In this document: piece after piece, positions 44,484 to 53,336 of the stretch
Numbering within the stretch: position 1 is the first letter of the stretch
Layout of the letters: each line of letters begins with the position of its first letter
Assembly (NCBI RefSeq): GCF_037201965.1
Contig: NZ_CP147518.1
Coordinates: forward strand, 1,363,001-1,427,000
Direction of reading: 5' to 3'
Source: Spirosoma sp. SC4-14
GTDB lineage: Bacteria > Bacteroidota > Bacteroidia > Cytophagales > Spirosomataceae
Length of the DNA stretch: 64,000 bases
Notes under the pieces: model-generated
Seen by the model: the letters and a program-made list of their open reading frames with translations, nothing else
Database searches by the model: none
What the model was told of the DNA's origin: nothing
Position numbers and translations under genes: made by a program

Positions 44484-46192
44484 TTACAAATGTGCGACTT
44501 CCCGAACCACAGACTCCGCTGCCCGGTGCCGATGTGAGTAGCAATCAGGGATTGTTGCAGTGGCTGTCGTCGGTCGATCATAAGCAGATTGGTATCCTGT
44601 ATCTGCTCATGGCCCTGTTTTACCTGCTGGTTGGTGGGGCCTTTGCAGTGCTGATGCGAGTGCAGCTACTGATACCCGAAAATCATTTTCTGAGCCCTGA
44701 TGCCTACAATCAGCTCTTTACGATGCACGGAACTACCATGATTTTTTTCGTGCTGACTCCGGCTATTCTAGGCTTTTCGGTCTATATGACTCCTTTAATG
44801 ATTGGGGCTAACGACATGGCATTTCCCCGGCTCAATGCATTCGGTTTCTGGATTGCCTTTTTTGGGGGGCTGCTACTGTATTTTAGTTTTCTGGCGGGCG
44901 GGGCTCCCAATACTGGTTGGTTCAACTACGCTCCGCTCAATCTGCCGCAATATTCGTCAACTTCCGGCGTCGATTACTACTGCATTGGTTTATTGCTTAC
45001 CGGGATTGGTACCGTAAGTACGGCTGCGAACCTGATTGTGACCATTATTCGGTTGCGAACGGCCGGAATGACCTACAAACACCTGCCTGTTTTTGTCTGG
45101 ATGGTGCTGGTCAATAGCTTTCTGATTCTGGCTGCATTCCCATCGCTAAATGCGGCTCTGGCTATGTTGCTGATTGACCGCCAACTGGATGGACATTTTT
45201 TCGATACGGCCAGTGGAGGTTCGGCGTTACTCTGGCAGCACCTGTTCTGGCTCTTTGGGCACCCTGAAGTCTATATTGTGGTGTTACCACCCTTTGGCAT
45301 TCTTTCTGAAGTCTTTCAGGTGTTTTCGCGAAAGCCCATTTTCGGCTATGCATTTGTGGTAGGGTCGGGGATTGCCATTGCCTTGCTGGCCTTTGGCGTA
45401 TGGGCGCACCATATGTTTGCTACTGGTATGGGCAATACTGTCAATGGCTTTTTTGCGGCCAGCAGTATGCTCATCGGTATTCCAACAGGCGTTAAAATTT
45501 TCAACTGGCTGGGTACTATGTACGGAGGGTCGCTCCGGTTCACAACGGCCATGCTGTTTGCTACGGCCTTTCTGGTTGAGTTTACTATTGGCGGGTTAAG
45601 CGGAGTTTCCTTCGCCATTGTGCCCATCGACTGGCAACTGACCGATTCATACTATGTAGTAGCGCATCTGCACTATGTTTTTCTGGGCGGTAGTTTGTTT
45701 GGGCTATTTGCCGGGCTATTCTATTGGTTTCCTAAAATTACCGGGCGCATGGTAAACGAAAAGCTGGGGAACTGGTTTTTCTGGCTCTTTACCATTGGGT
45801 TTAACCTCACGTTTTTTGTGCAGCATATTCTGGGCGCTATTGGTATGCCCCGGCGGGTGCATACATACCCCAATCTGCCTGCCTATGATGTGCTGAACCT
45901 GATTTCGAGTTTGGGCGCTTTTCTGATGGGTGGGTCGATGCTGCTATTTATGTATGCCCTATACGCAGCACTGAAACGCGGTCGGGTTGCGCCCAACAAC
46001 CCCTGGGATGGCTACACGCTGGAGTGGCTGACAACTTCACCACCTCCATTGAGGAATTTCGACAGGGTACCGCCCATAGTAAGTTTTCGCCCGTTGCACG
46101 ATCTGAATCATACAGACATTGGCGATCATCAAAAAACAGACGACGAAAAATATGGAACCAAAGATCATGATGAAACTGGTGGTGGGCACTGA
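44480..46192 (+). CDS. coxA: Cytochrome c oxidase subunit I
   Basis: 570 residues with about twelve membrane helices. It carries low-spin haem a, haem a3 and CuB. Visible: HGTTMIFF region, WLFGHPEVYIVVLPPFG (CuB His and cross-linked Tyr), WAHHMFATGM (His pair), and VAHLHYVFLG with the haem ligands. It reduces O2 to water and pumps protons. The short C-terminus is His/Asp-rich (DHDETGGGH). Starts within the subunit II stop. Confidence 0.97.
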   Translation: MITNVRLPEPQTPLPGADVSSNQGLLQWLSSVDHKQIGILYLLMALFYLLVGGAFAVLMRVQLLIPENHFLSPDAYNQLFTMHGTTMIFFVLTPAILGFSVYMTPLMIGANDMAFPRLNAFGFWIAFFGGLLLYFSFLAGGAPNTGWFNYAPLNLPQYSSTSGVDYYCIGLLLTGIGTVSTAANLIVTIIRLRTAGMTYKHLPVFVWMVLVNSFLILAAFPSLNAALAMLLIDRQLDGHFFDTASGGSALLWQHLFWLFGHPEVYIVVLPPFGILSEVFQVFSRKPIFGYAFVVGSGIAIALLAFGVWAHHMFATGMGNTVNGFFAASSMLIGIPTGVKIFNWLGTMYGGSLRFTTAMLFATAFLVEFTIGGLSGVSFAIVPIDWQLTDSYYVVAHLHYVFLGGSLFGLFAGLFYWFPKITGRMVNEKLGNWFFWLFTIGFNLTFFVQHILGAIGMPRRVHTYPNLPAYDVLNLISSLGAFLMGGSMLLFMYALYAALKRGRVAPNNPWDGYTLEWLTTSPPPLRNFDRVPPIVSFRPLHDLNHTDIGDHQKTDDEKYGTKDHDETGGGH

Positions 46193-46730
46193 AGCCATCT
46201 TTTTTCTGTCGCTGATGATGGGCTTCGTGTATTTTGCCTATTATCCGGGCTTTCGACCGCAATCGGTTGAGCAACTGGAACTGCCAGCAACGGCGGCTTT
46301 TACGGCATTGCTTCTGTTGAGCAGTTTTACTTTCTGGCGGGCCGAAGTCAATTTTAAGCAGGGACGCCCGAATGGGCTAAAAGGCTGGTTGCTGGCTACG
46401 CTAGTGCTGGGTACTGTTTTTCTAGTCGGGCAGATTCGGGAATATAGTCATCTGCTATCCAGTCAACTCACCATCAGTAAAGGAACTTTTGCGACCGGTT
46501 TTTTCACGCTGACGGGCTTTCATGGTCTGCACGTGCTTGTGGGGCTAATTATTTTAAGTGTTGTGCTGTATCTGGCATGGCTGGGCGATTTCGACAAACC
46601 GCAGTCGTCTGTCATCAGTACGGTAGGTATTTACTGGCATTTTGTGGATGTAGTTTGGGTGGTAGTATTCACGCTGGTGTATGTATTGCCAACCCTAATA
46701 AACATAGCTGGTCATGAATCAACTCCTTAG
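46152..46730 (+). CDS. coxC: Cytochrome c oxidase subunit III
   Basis: About 192 residues with five membrane helices. The start is uncertain: ATG 46152 overlaps the subunit I end by 41 bases, and in-frame Met codons follow at 46167 and 46170. The pattern LVVGTEAIFFLSLMMGF and TGFHGLHVLVGLI with YWHFVDVVW are subunit III hallmarks. It stabilises subunit I and may store O2. Confidence 0.9.
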   Translation: MEPKIMMKLVVGTEAIFFLSLMMGFVYFAYYPGFRPQSVEQLELPATAAFTALLLLSSFTFWRAEVNFKQGRPNGLKGWLLATLVLGTVFLVGQIREYSHLLSSQLTISKGTFATGFFTLTGFHGLHVLVGLIILSVVLYLAWLGDFDKPQSSVISTVGIYWHFVDVVWVVVFTLVYVLPTLINIAGHESTP

Positions 46731-47601
46731 CCTCTGGACAATTAACTGGCTCGATCTGCTGGGGCTGGCCAGTTTTGGGTTGCTCTATGGCATTATATCG
46801 GGCTGGAAATGGCAGCCTGGGGCTGGCTTCTATGTTGCTGGCCTGTTGCTTGTCGGACTGGCGCAACTGTCGCCATTGCATACATTGGGCGTTCATTATC
46901 TGCTTAGTGCGCACATGGCCGAACACGTTCTGTTGCTGCTGGTAGCGGCTCCATTACTCATACTCGGATTGCCCCAGCATCCAACTTCCAAAGCCGAACG
47001 GATAATGATTCGGGTATCGGCTTTTTTTCGGGTATGGTCCTGGCTTGGCTGGCTGGCGGGCGTTGGCCTGATGTGGTTCTGGCATATTCCGGCCGTGTAT
47101 GACGCTACGATGGCCCACGATTTCTCGACCACCTATGGCGATATAGCCGCTATTCCGCTTTGCCAGACTGCCGGTACGTCGGCGGGGTCGCTGGCCAATC
47201 TGGCCCACGTCTTGCATCCTGTCAGCCTGATTCTGGCGGGCTTCTGTTTTGTTTGGCCAATTCTCGGACCATTCGGCCAGCAACGGCTTCATCCATTAAC
47301 AGGGGTCGTTTATTTGTTCACTGCCTGTGCGGCCTGTTCGTTGCTGGGGATGCTAATCACGTTTGCCCCCGTTGGGTTATATCAGACCTACGAGGGGGCT
47401 GACTACTACGGACTGGTAAGATTGATTCGCCACAACTGGGGTATTGATGCTGTGACTGATCAGCAGATAGCAGGTTTGTTGATGTGGGTACCGGGCTGTC
47501 TGGTTTATCTGACCGGAGCCATGTATCTGCTGTTTGGCTGGTTAACAACTGAACAAAAACATACGGATCATATTCAACTGCTTTTGACGAAAAATCTATG
47601 A
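46714..47601 (+). CDS. ctaG: CtaG (caa3-type oxidase assembly) protein
   Basis: 295 residues, about seven membrane helices, matching the caa3_CtaG family: SAHMAEHVLLLLVAAPLLILG and GLMWFWHIPAVYDA are recognisable. It is needed for CuB insertion or assembly of caa3 oxidases. Overlaps the subunit III end by 17 bases and is overlapped by the next gene by four bases (ATGA). Confidence 0.88.
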   Translation: MNQLLSLWTINWLDLLGLASFGLLYGIISGWKWQPGAGFYVAGLLLVGLAQLSPLHTLGVHYLLSAHMAEHVLLLLVAAPLLILGLPQHPTSKAERIMIRVSAFFRVWSWLGWLAGVGLMWFWHIPAVYDATMAHDFSTTYGDIAAIPLCQTAGTSAGSLANLAHVLHPVSLILAGFCFVWPILGPFGQQRLHPLTGVVYLFTACAACSLLGMLITFAPVGLYQTYEGADYYGLVRLIRHNWGIDAVTDQQIAGLLMWVPGCLVYLTGAMYLLFGWLTTEQKHTDHIQLLLTKNL

Positions 47602-47837
47602 ATCAGGACGAGAAAATGCAGTTTCTGAAAGACCCTGCCAATTGGACAAAAGCACACCCACCCAAACTGCCCCGTCCAACGTACTGGCCTTTTTTCTTCG
47701 CAATGGGGTTGGCCTTTCTGGGCTGGGGATTGCTGGCGGGCTGGATCATTAGTGCCGCTGGATTGTTGATTATGGCCTATACGCTGGCAGGATGGATAAC
47801 CGAACTACGCTATGAATCAGGAGAAGACGAAGACTGA
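47598..47837 (+). CDS. Small two-helix membrane protein of the oxidase operon
   Basis: 79 residues. Soluble N-terminus, two membrane helices (about 29-46 and 50-68), and an acidic tail. Placed exactly where caa3 operons carry a subunit IV-like protein. The sequence does not identify a family. Starts inside the ctaG stop and overlaps the Rieske start by 26 bases. Confidence 0.75.
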   Translation: MNQDEKMQFLKDPANWTKAHPPKLPRPTYWPFFFAMGLAFLGWGLLAGWIISAAGLLIMAYTLAGWITELRYESGEDED

Positions 47838-48345
47838 GCCCGAAAACGATAGCCGCCGGGAGTTTATGATGAACATGAGCCTCGGCCTGGGTGGCCTGGC
47901 AGCCATAGCGGTTAGTATACCGGTGGCAGGGGCACTGCTGGCCCCGTTGCTCGAAGACAAGCCCGAAGTCTGGCGAGCCGTGGGTTCGGCAGAAAATTTT
48001 CCAATAGGCTCTACTCAACTGGTTAAGTTCGAAAATGCCGATCCAAAAGCCTGGGCAGGAACTACGGCCCACACAGCCGCATGGCTCCGGCGCGAATCGA
48101 CCGATAAATTCATTGCCTTTTCGGCGAATTGTACCCATCTGGGTTGCCCGGTGCGCTGGGAAGCGGAGGCTAAACTGTTTATGTGTCCCTGCCACGGGGG
48201 CGTTTATTATCATGATGGGTCTGTGGCTGCGGGGCCACCTCCTATTGCCTTACGTCAGTATGCAGTTCGGGTGGCCGATGGCCAGGTGCAGATCGGAACA
48301 GCGCCTATTCCTATTACCAACTTCAGCGATGGACAGAAAACATGA
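47812..48345 (+). CDS. petA: Rieske iron-sulfur protein
   Basis: 177 residues. Twin-arginine motif SRREFMM with an uncleaved membrane helix (about 22-47), then the Rieske fold with CTHLGCP and CPCHGGVY supplying the two Cys and two His ligands of the 2Fe-2S cluster. It transfers electrons from quinol to the c-type haem of the cytochrome b complex. Its stop overlaps the cytochrome b start by four bases. Confidence 0.95.
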   Translation: MNQEKTKTEPENDSRREFMMNMSLGLGGLAAIAVSIPVAGALLAPLLEDKPEVWRAVGSAENFPIGSTQLVKFENADPKAWAGTTAHTAAWLRRESTDKFIAFSANCTHLGCPVRWEAEAKLFMCPCHGGVYYHDGSVAAGPPPIALRQYAVRVADGQVQIGTAPIPITNFSDGQKT

Positions 48346-49730
48346 GCCTACTCCGAAAAATAGCGAACTGGTTCGACGACCGAACGGGATTTTCTGAGAC
48401 GATACTGCCCGTGATGCGGCATCCTGTACCGCCGGGTGCTAAGTGGGCCTATGTGTTTGGGAGTGCTACGCTATTTTGCTTTGTTCTTCAGGTCGTAACG
48501 GGTGTTGGGCTGTCATTGCTCTACCAACCCTCATCCGATTCGGCCTTTCAGTCGCTTCAGTTTATTACCAGCCAGGCTGCTTTCGGGAAAGTGCTACGGG
48601 GCATTCATTTCTTCGGCGCATCGGGCATGATTATTCTGGTGGGCATCCATATGATTCGGGTCTACATTACGGCTTCCTATAAATACCCGCGCGAAATGAG
48701 CTGGATCAGTGGCGTTTTTCTGCTCTTTCTGACCATTGCCATGGGGTTTACGGGGCAACTGCTGCGCTGGGATTCCAACGGCGTATGGTCGTCGGTAGTG
48801 GCAGCTCAGAATTTAGGGCGTGTGCCGCTGATCGGTACGGCTCTCGCCCGGCTACTGTTGGGGGGCGATACCATTGGGGCGCAATCGCTCAGCCGCTTTT
48901 TTTCGTTTCATGTGTTTCTGTTCCCGGCGCTTATTTTTCTGTTTGTCGGCTTTCATCTGTATCTGGTTATTCGCAACGGCATTTCAGAGCCACCAAAAGC
49001 AGGCAGGCTGGTCGATCCAAAAACGTACCGGAAATGGTATGACGATATGCTGAAACGAGAGGGGGTGCCGTTCTGGCCTAATGCGGCCTGGCGCGACGCG
49101 CTGTTCAGTTCACTGGTAATTCTGGCCATTGTGGGGTTCGCTATACTGATTGGGCCACCTCCGCTGACGCAGCCGCCCGATCCGTCTATTATCAATACCT
49201 CGCCGGAGCCCGATTGGTACATGCTTCCTATTTTTGCGCTGTTTGCGCTGTTGCCACCGGCTACGGAATCATATCTGATTTTCTTCGGTCCCATAGTAGG
49301 AGTGCTGGCATTGCTGGTCTTGCCGTTTATATCGAATCGGGGCGAACGAAGCCCCATCCGTCGGCCCTGGGCTGTGTTTGGGGTCGTTTGTGTAGTGGTT
49401 GCCGTGGGTAGTCTGCTTTATATCGGTAATCGGGCGCCCTGGTCACCGCAGTTTGAAACCAAACCCCTTGCTCAGTCTGTTCGTTTTCGCGACCCGAAAC
49501 TCGAACGGGGGGCATCATTATTTTACAAAAAAGGGTGCCAGTACTGCCACCGCATCGATGGTCATGGCGGAATAACGGGGCCCGAACTGAGCCGGATTGG
49601 TCGAACCTGGAATCCTGACCAACTTAAAGTCCAGATCGTGAACGGAAGCGACGAAATGCCAGCCTATGGCGGTATGCTGACAAAAGCCGAACTGAATGAT
49701 CTGGTTACGTTTCTTTCATCGAGGAAGTAA
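48342..49730 (+). CDS. petB: Cytochrome b fused to cytochrome c
   Basis: 462 residues. Cytochrome b N-terminal part with His ligands in GIHFFGASGM, VGIHMIRV, SFHVFLF and GFHLYLV; quinol-oxidation loop SPEPDWYMLP (PDWY form of PEWY); then C-terminal membrane helices and a cytochrome c domain with CQYCHR (about 400) and a likely Met ligand in SDEMPAYGG. It oxidises quinol with the Rieske protein and carries its own c haem, so no separate cytochrome c1 gene is required. Last gene of the run. Confidence 0.93.
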   Translation: MSLLRKIANWFDDRTGFSETILPVMRHPVPPGAKWAYVFGSATLFCFVLQVVTGVGLSLLYQPSSDSAFQSLQFITSQAAFGKVLRGIHFFGASGMIILVGIHMIRVYITASYKYPREMSWISGVFLLFLTIAMGFTGQLLRWDSNGVWSSVVAAQNLGRVPLIGTALARLLLGGDTIGAQSLSRFFSFHVFLFPALIFLFVGFHLYLVIRNGISEPPKAGRLVDPKTYRKWYDDMLKREGVPFWPNAAWRDALFSSLVILAIVGFAILIGPPPLTQPPDPSIINTSPEPDWYMLPIFALFALLPPATESYLIFFGPIVGVLALLVLPFISNRGERSPIRRPWAVFGVVCVVVAVGSLLYIGNRAPWSPQFETKPLAQSVRFRDPKLERGASLFYKKGCQYCHRIDGHGGITGPELSRIGRTWNPDQLKVQIVNGSDEMPAYGGMLTKAELNDLVTFLSSRK

Positions 49731-49744
49731 GTAGGCATTTGTTG

Positions 49745-49806
49745 TTAGTCATTGGTTCTTTGTTGAGCGTAGTATTCACTATACTCAACAAAGAACCAAT
49801 GACTAA
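49745..49806. repeat. Perfect 23-bp palindrome between convergent genes
   Basis: Arms 49745-49767 and 49784-49806 are exact inverted copies (TTAGTCATTGGTTCTTTGTTG...). The right arm contains the stop codon of the glucosidase gene. TCATTGG type; likely acts as a two-way terminator. Confidence 0.9.
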
Positions 49807-52439
49807 TTCTTTTTCAAGTCTGTATATTTTCGGCGGATGAGGTCGGCAACCAGGCCTGTCCAGCCAGTTTGGTGCGATGCCCCCAGACCCTGTCCGTTGT
49901 CGCCATTGAAATACTCGTAGAACTGAGGATAGGGTTTGAAATGTTCGTCCTGCCATTTTGGATGGCTTCCCGCTATCGGCCGCTGACCATTGGCGTCGGG
50001 GATGAACAAGGCAATGAGTCGATGCGTTAGCTCCTGTGCTATTTCTTTCAGGTTCCGCATTTGTCCCGAACCAACCGGACATTCGATCCGGAAATCATTG
50101 CCGTAGTACTGATAATAATGCAACAGCCGATCGACCATCAGGTAGTTGACAGGCATCCAGACCGGACCACGCCAGTTGCTGTTTCCAGCCGCAATGTGAA
50201 TATCGCTTTCGGCAGGCGCATACCGAAATTCCAGTTGCATGTCTGATAAGGAAAATTCGTAGGGATGATCGCGGTAGACCCGCGATACCGACCGAATGCC
50301 GTGGCCGCTCAGGAATTCGGTTTCATCGAGCATTCGAACCATAAGCGCTTTAAACTGGGCTTCATCGACCAAACTTAGCAGTCGTTTTGAGGGTTGCCCT
50401 ATCGGTTGTGTTGCTGGGCTCAGGTAGTGATTGATCAGATCGCTCCACGACGGGCGATGTTGTTCAAACCAGTGAATCCGATCCAGAAACGCCGAACTCA
50501 GTAGGTGCTCATCCAGTGCTTCGACACCATAGAGCGGAAACAAACCAACCAGCGTTCGAACCCGTAGTTTCTTTACCTCGCCATTGTTGTTTCGAATCTG
50601 GTCGTAGAAAAAAGCATCCTCCTTATCCCAAAGCCCCTGTGGCCCTTTGCCCATTTGATTGATGGACCGCTGAATGAACAGAAAATGGTCGAAGAACTTG
50701 ATGGCCAGGTCGGTGTAGCCTTCGTGGTGCTGGCTAAGTTCCAGTGCAATCCGCATCATGTTGAGCGCAAACATACCCATCCAGCTAGTAGCATCGGCCT
50801 GTTCGAGATGTTCTCCGTTGGGTAAACTCGTATCGCGGTCAAAAACGCCAATATTGTCCAGTCCCAGAAAGCCCCCCGCAAAAATGTTGTTGCCCGAATG
50901 ATCTTTCCGGTTTACCCACCACGTGAAATTGAGCATGAGTTTTTCGAACATTGTCCGCAGAAAGCCTAAATCGGCGTTTTTTTGCCCCTGTTGCTGTTCG
51001 ATCTGAACAATCCGATAAGCAGCCCAGGCATGCACAGGCGGATTCACATCGCTGAACGTTCCCTCAAACGATGGCAGTTGCCCGTCAGGGTTCATACACC
51101 ATTCGTTCGTTAGCAGCAGGAGCTGATTTTTGGCAAACTCCGGGTCGATCAGCGCAAACGTGACACTATGGAAAGCCAGATCCCAGGCGGCATACCACGG
51201 ATACTCCCATTTGTCGGGCATGGCAATAATGTCTTCGTTGATCAGGTGCAGCCAGGTATGGTTCCGTCCGTTCCAGCGTTCGGGTGGGGGCGACGGCTGT
51301 CCTGGATCGCCGTTGAGCCAGCGCCAGATGTTGTAATAGTAAAACTGCTTATTCCAGATCATACCACTAAGCGCCAGCCGCTGAATATATTTTTCATTGT
51401 CGGTCGCTTTTGCCGGATGAATAGCTGCATAAAACTCGTCGGCTTCCTGTTTGCGCTGTTGTAGGATGTCGTCGAAATCGTTGAAAGGCAACTTGATGTT
51501 TTCGGAACGGAGCCTGATCTGAATGGTGGTTGAGCTACCCGCTTCAATCATTCGCTTATACTGAGCAACTGTTTTTGTTCCTTTTTGCTCGGGATTAACG
51601 GTTTGTAAACCATGCAGCAGATAATCATTAATACCATCTTTAGGATATGGCGTAGTGTTGTCACTGGCGTAAAGCCGCTCAACATTGGTTTCGTTTTCGC
51701 AGAAGAGCCAGTGGGGGCAACCATCGGCGTAGATTACGTATTGCCCCAGATCGGAATGATTGATTTGGACTGAGCCGCCGGGTTGTGCCCTTAGGATTGG
51801 CCGTTGCGCGTTTGGGGTATTGTTCCAGCGCCAGGTATTTCGAAACCATAACGTTGGCAACAGATGAATTGGAGCCGCTTCGGGGCCTCGGTTCCAGACC
51901 GTAATGCGCATCAGAATATCCTGCGGATCAGCCTTGGCATACTCGACGAACACATCGAAATAACGGTCGTCGTCGAAAATACCCGTATCGAGCAGTTCAA
52001 ATTCGCCGACCTGCAAGCTCCGTTGGGCGTTTTCGTCAACCAGCTGTTCGTAGGGGAAGGCCCGTTGCGGATATTTATAGAGCAATTTCTGGTAGGAGTG
52101 TGTGGGGGTGGCATCCAGGTAGAAATAGACCTCTTTCACATCTTCGCCATGATTGCCTTCCGGGTTCGACAGACCGAAATAGCGTTCTTTCAGCATCGAA
52201 TCCTGACCGTTCCAGAGTGCCAGCGCCAGGCATAGCTGCTGCTTGTTGTCGCAAAAGCCCGCTATGCCTTCTTCGCCCCAGCGGTAGGCATAGCTGCGGG
52301 CCATGCTGTGGGTTGTATAGCTCCAGTGGTCTCCATTGGGGCTATAGTCTTCACGTACGGTGCCCCATTGGCGATCAGAAACGTACGATCCCCACTGCCG
52401 CCAGGCCGGATTCTGTAAACGGATTTGTTCTGCAGTCAT
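49803..52439 (-). CDS. GH63/MGH1-like glucosidase
   Basis: 878 residues, cytoplasmic (no signal peptide). Contains the (alpha/alpha)6 barrel of the MGH1/GH63 type: N-terminal RWGEEGIAGFCD, central HTWLHLINEDIIAMPDKWEYPWYAAWD, FLGLDNIGVFDRD, and C-terminal NSNWRGPVWMPVNYL with DGQGLGASHQTGWTG. Asp in the YPWYAAWDLAF block and Glu/Asp in the C-terminal block are the expected catalytic region. Members act on glucosyl or mannosyl glycerate-type compounds or alpha-glucosides. The exact substrate is unknown; compatible-solute breakdown is a possibility. Confidence 0.88.
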   Translation of the reverse strand: MTAEQIRLQNPAWRQWGSYVSDRQWGTVREDYSPNGDHWSYTTHSMARSYAYRWGEEGIAGFCDNKQQLCLALALWNGQDSMLKERYFGLSNPEGNHGEDVKEVYFYLDATPTHSYQKLLYKYPQRAFPYEQLVDENAQRSLQVGEFELLDTGIFDDDRYFDVFVEYAKADPQDILMRITVWNRGPEAAPIHLLPTLWFRNTWRWNNTPNAQRPILRAQPGGSVQINHSDLGQYVIYADGCPHWLFCENETNVERLYASDNTTPYPKDGINDYLLHGLQTVNPEQKGTKTVAQYKRMIEAGSSTTIQIRLRSENIKLPFNDFDDILQQRKQEADEFYAAIHPAKATDNEKYIQRLALSGMIWNKQFYYYNIWRWLNGDPGQPSPPPERWNGRNHTWLHLINEDIIAMPDKWEYPWYAAWDLAFHSVTFALIDPEFAKNQLLLLTNEWCMNPDGQLPSFEGTFSDVNPPVHAWAAYRIVQIEQQQGQKNADLGFLRTMFEKLMLNFTWWVNRKDHSGNNIFAGGFLGLDNIGVFDRDTSLPNGEHLEQADATSWMGMFALNMMRIALELSQHHEGYTDLAIKFFDHFLFIQRSINQMGKGPQGLWDKEDAFFYDQIRNNNGEVKKLRVRTLVGLFPLYGVEALDEHLLSSAFLDRIHWFEQHRPSWSDLINHYLSPATQPIGQPSKRLLSLVDEAQFKALMVRMLDETEFLSGHGIRSVSRVYRDHPYEFSLSDMQLEFRYAPAESDIHIAAGNSNWRGPVWMPVNYLMVDRLLHYYQYYGNDFRIECPVGSGQMRNLKEIAQELTHRLIALFIPDANGQRPIAGSHPKWQDEHFKPYPQFYEYFNGDNGQGLGASHQTGWTGLVADLIRRKYTDLKKN

Positions 52440-52548
52440 GCGAAAGGAAGTTCGACTATTGCGCCGAAGAACGCAGTTAGGTTATACCTAAAAAAGCGTT
52501 TCCTTTCGTCGTTTGTTTGGCTGTTGGATAAATCTAATCCGGGAGTAG

Positions 52549-52580
52549 AAAAAAAGACCTGGGTTGTCAGAACCACGGTC
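52549..52580 (-). terminator. Intrinsic terminator overlapping lipoprotein gene stop
   Basis: On the minus strand GACC-G-TGGTT pairs with AACCC-AGGTC and is followed by seven T residues. The stop codon of the lipoprotein gene is inside the stem. Confidence 0.75.
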
Positions 52581-53151
52581 GTTTAACCTTAAATGATTTC
52601 TTAAGGCCGCTCATCATCAGAAGGGCACCGATGATGCCGAAAATAATGGCCAGAATTGTGATGTGAAGAATAGCGAACAACACCGCCACCACCAGAATAA
52701 TGACCGATGCTTTGAGTTTCCAGCTAATGCGCTGCCACCAGTTTAGCTCTTTGCGGAGCGGAATTCCCAGACCCTGCCGAATCCGGTTGCCAAGCCGAAG
52801 AGGTTTTTGTGACTTCGAGTTGGCATTGGGGCGCGTAACCGACTCTGGCTTGGTGAGGAGCATCGACTGAATGCGCTGCATCCGGTGCTGAACCCGGTTG
52901 CCGGGCGTTTCGGTTGGGTTGGCCTCGCGGCTGGCTATAGGACTGGTTTCTGTTTCGGGAACGATTAGTTCGGTTGGAGAAGTATCGGCTGCTAATTCGG
53001 CCGAGAATGATTTGGCCTGGGCGGTTGGCTGTTCAATTGGTACTCGGGCGGCTGCCGGATGCGGTGTTCGCTGAAAATAGGCGGTGGGCCGTTGACAGGA
53101 TGATACAAAAAGACATAACGCAGTAACGAAAAGGACAGCGGTATTTCTCAT
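52567..53151 (-). CDS. Lipoprotein with C-terminal membrane hairpin, function unknown
   Basis: 194 residues from ATG 53151; an in-frame upstream ATG would push the lipobox out of place. Signal ends at VSSC (Cys18). A Pro/Thr/Glu-rich variable stretch (about 25-115) is followed by a basic segment and two hydrophobic helices (about 149-186). No recognised domain. Divergent from the CE15-like esterase gene. Confidence 0.7.
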   Translation of the reverse strand: MRNTAVLFVTALCLFVSSCQRPTAYFQRTPHPAAARVPIEQPTAQAKSFSAELAADTSPTELIVPETETSPIASREANPTETPGNRVQHRMQRIQSMLLTKPESVTRPNANSKSQKPLRLGNRIRQGLGIPLRKELNWWQRISWKLKASVIILVVAVLFAILHITILAIIFGIIGALLMMSGLKKSFKVKRPWF

Positions 53152-53336
53152 CAGGTTGTGTTGTACGTTCGGAAATCGCAAATGCAAAAGCTCCCTTAAC
53201 AACGAACTGGAGAGGGCGGTTGATATGACTGACGAAAAAAAGTCGACAAAATGACGGGTATGAATGCCGAAAACGGAACTAATCAGTATGAACGGTCGGG
53301 GCCGTTTCTTTTAGTCTAAATTGCCCGCTGACGCTT

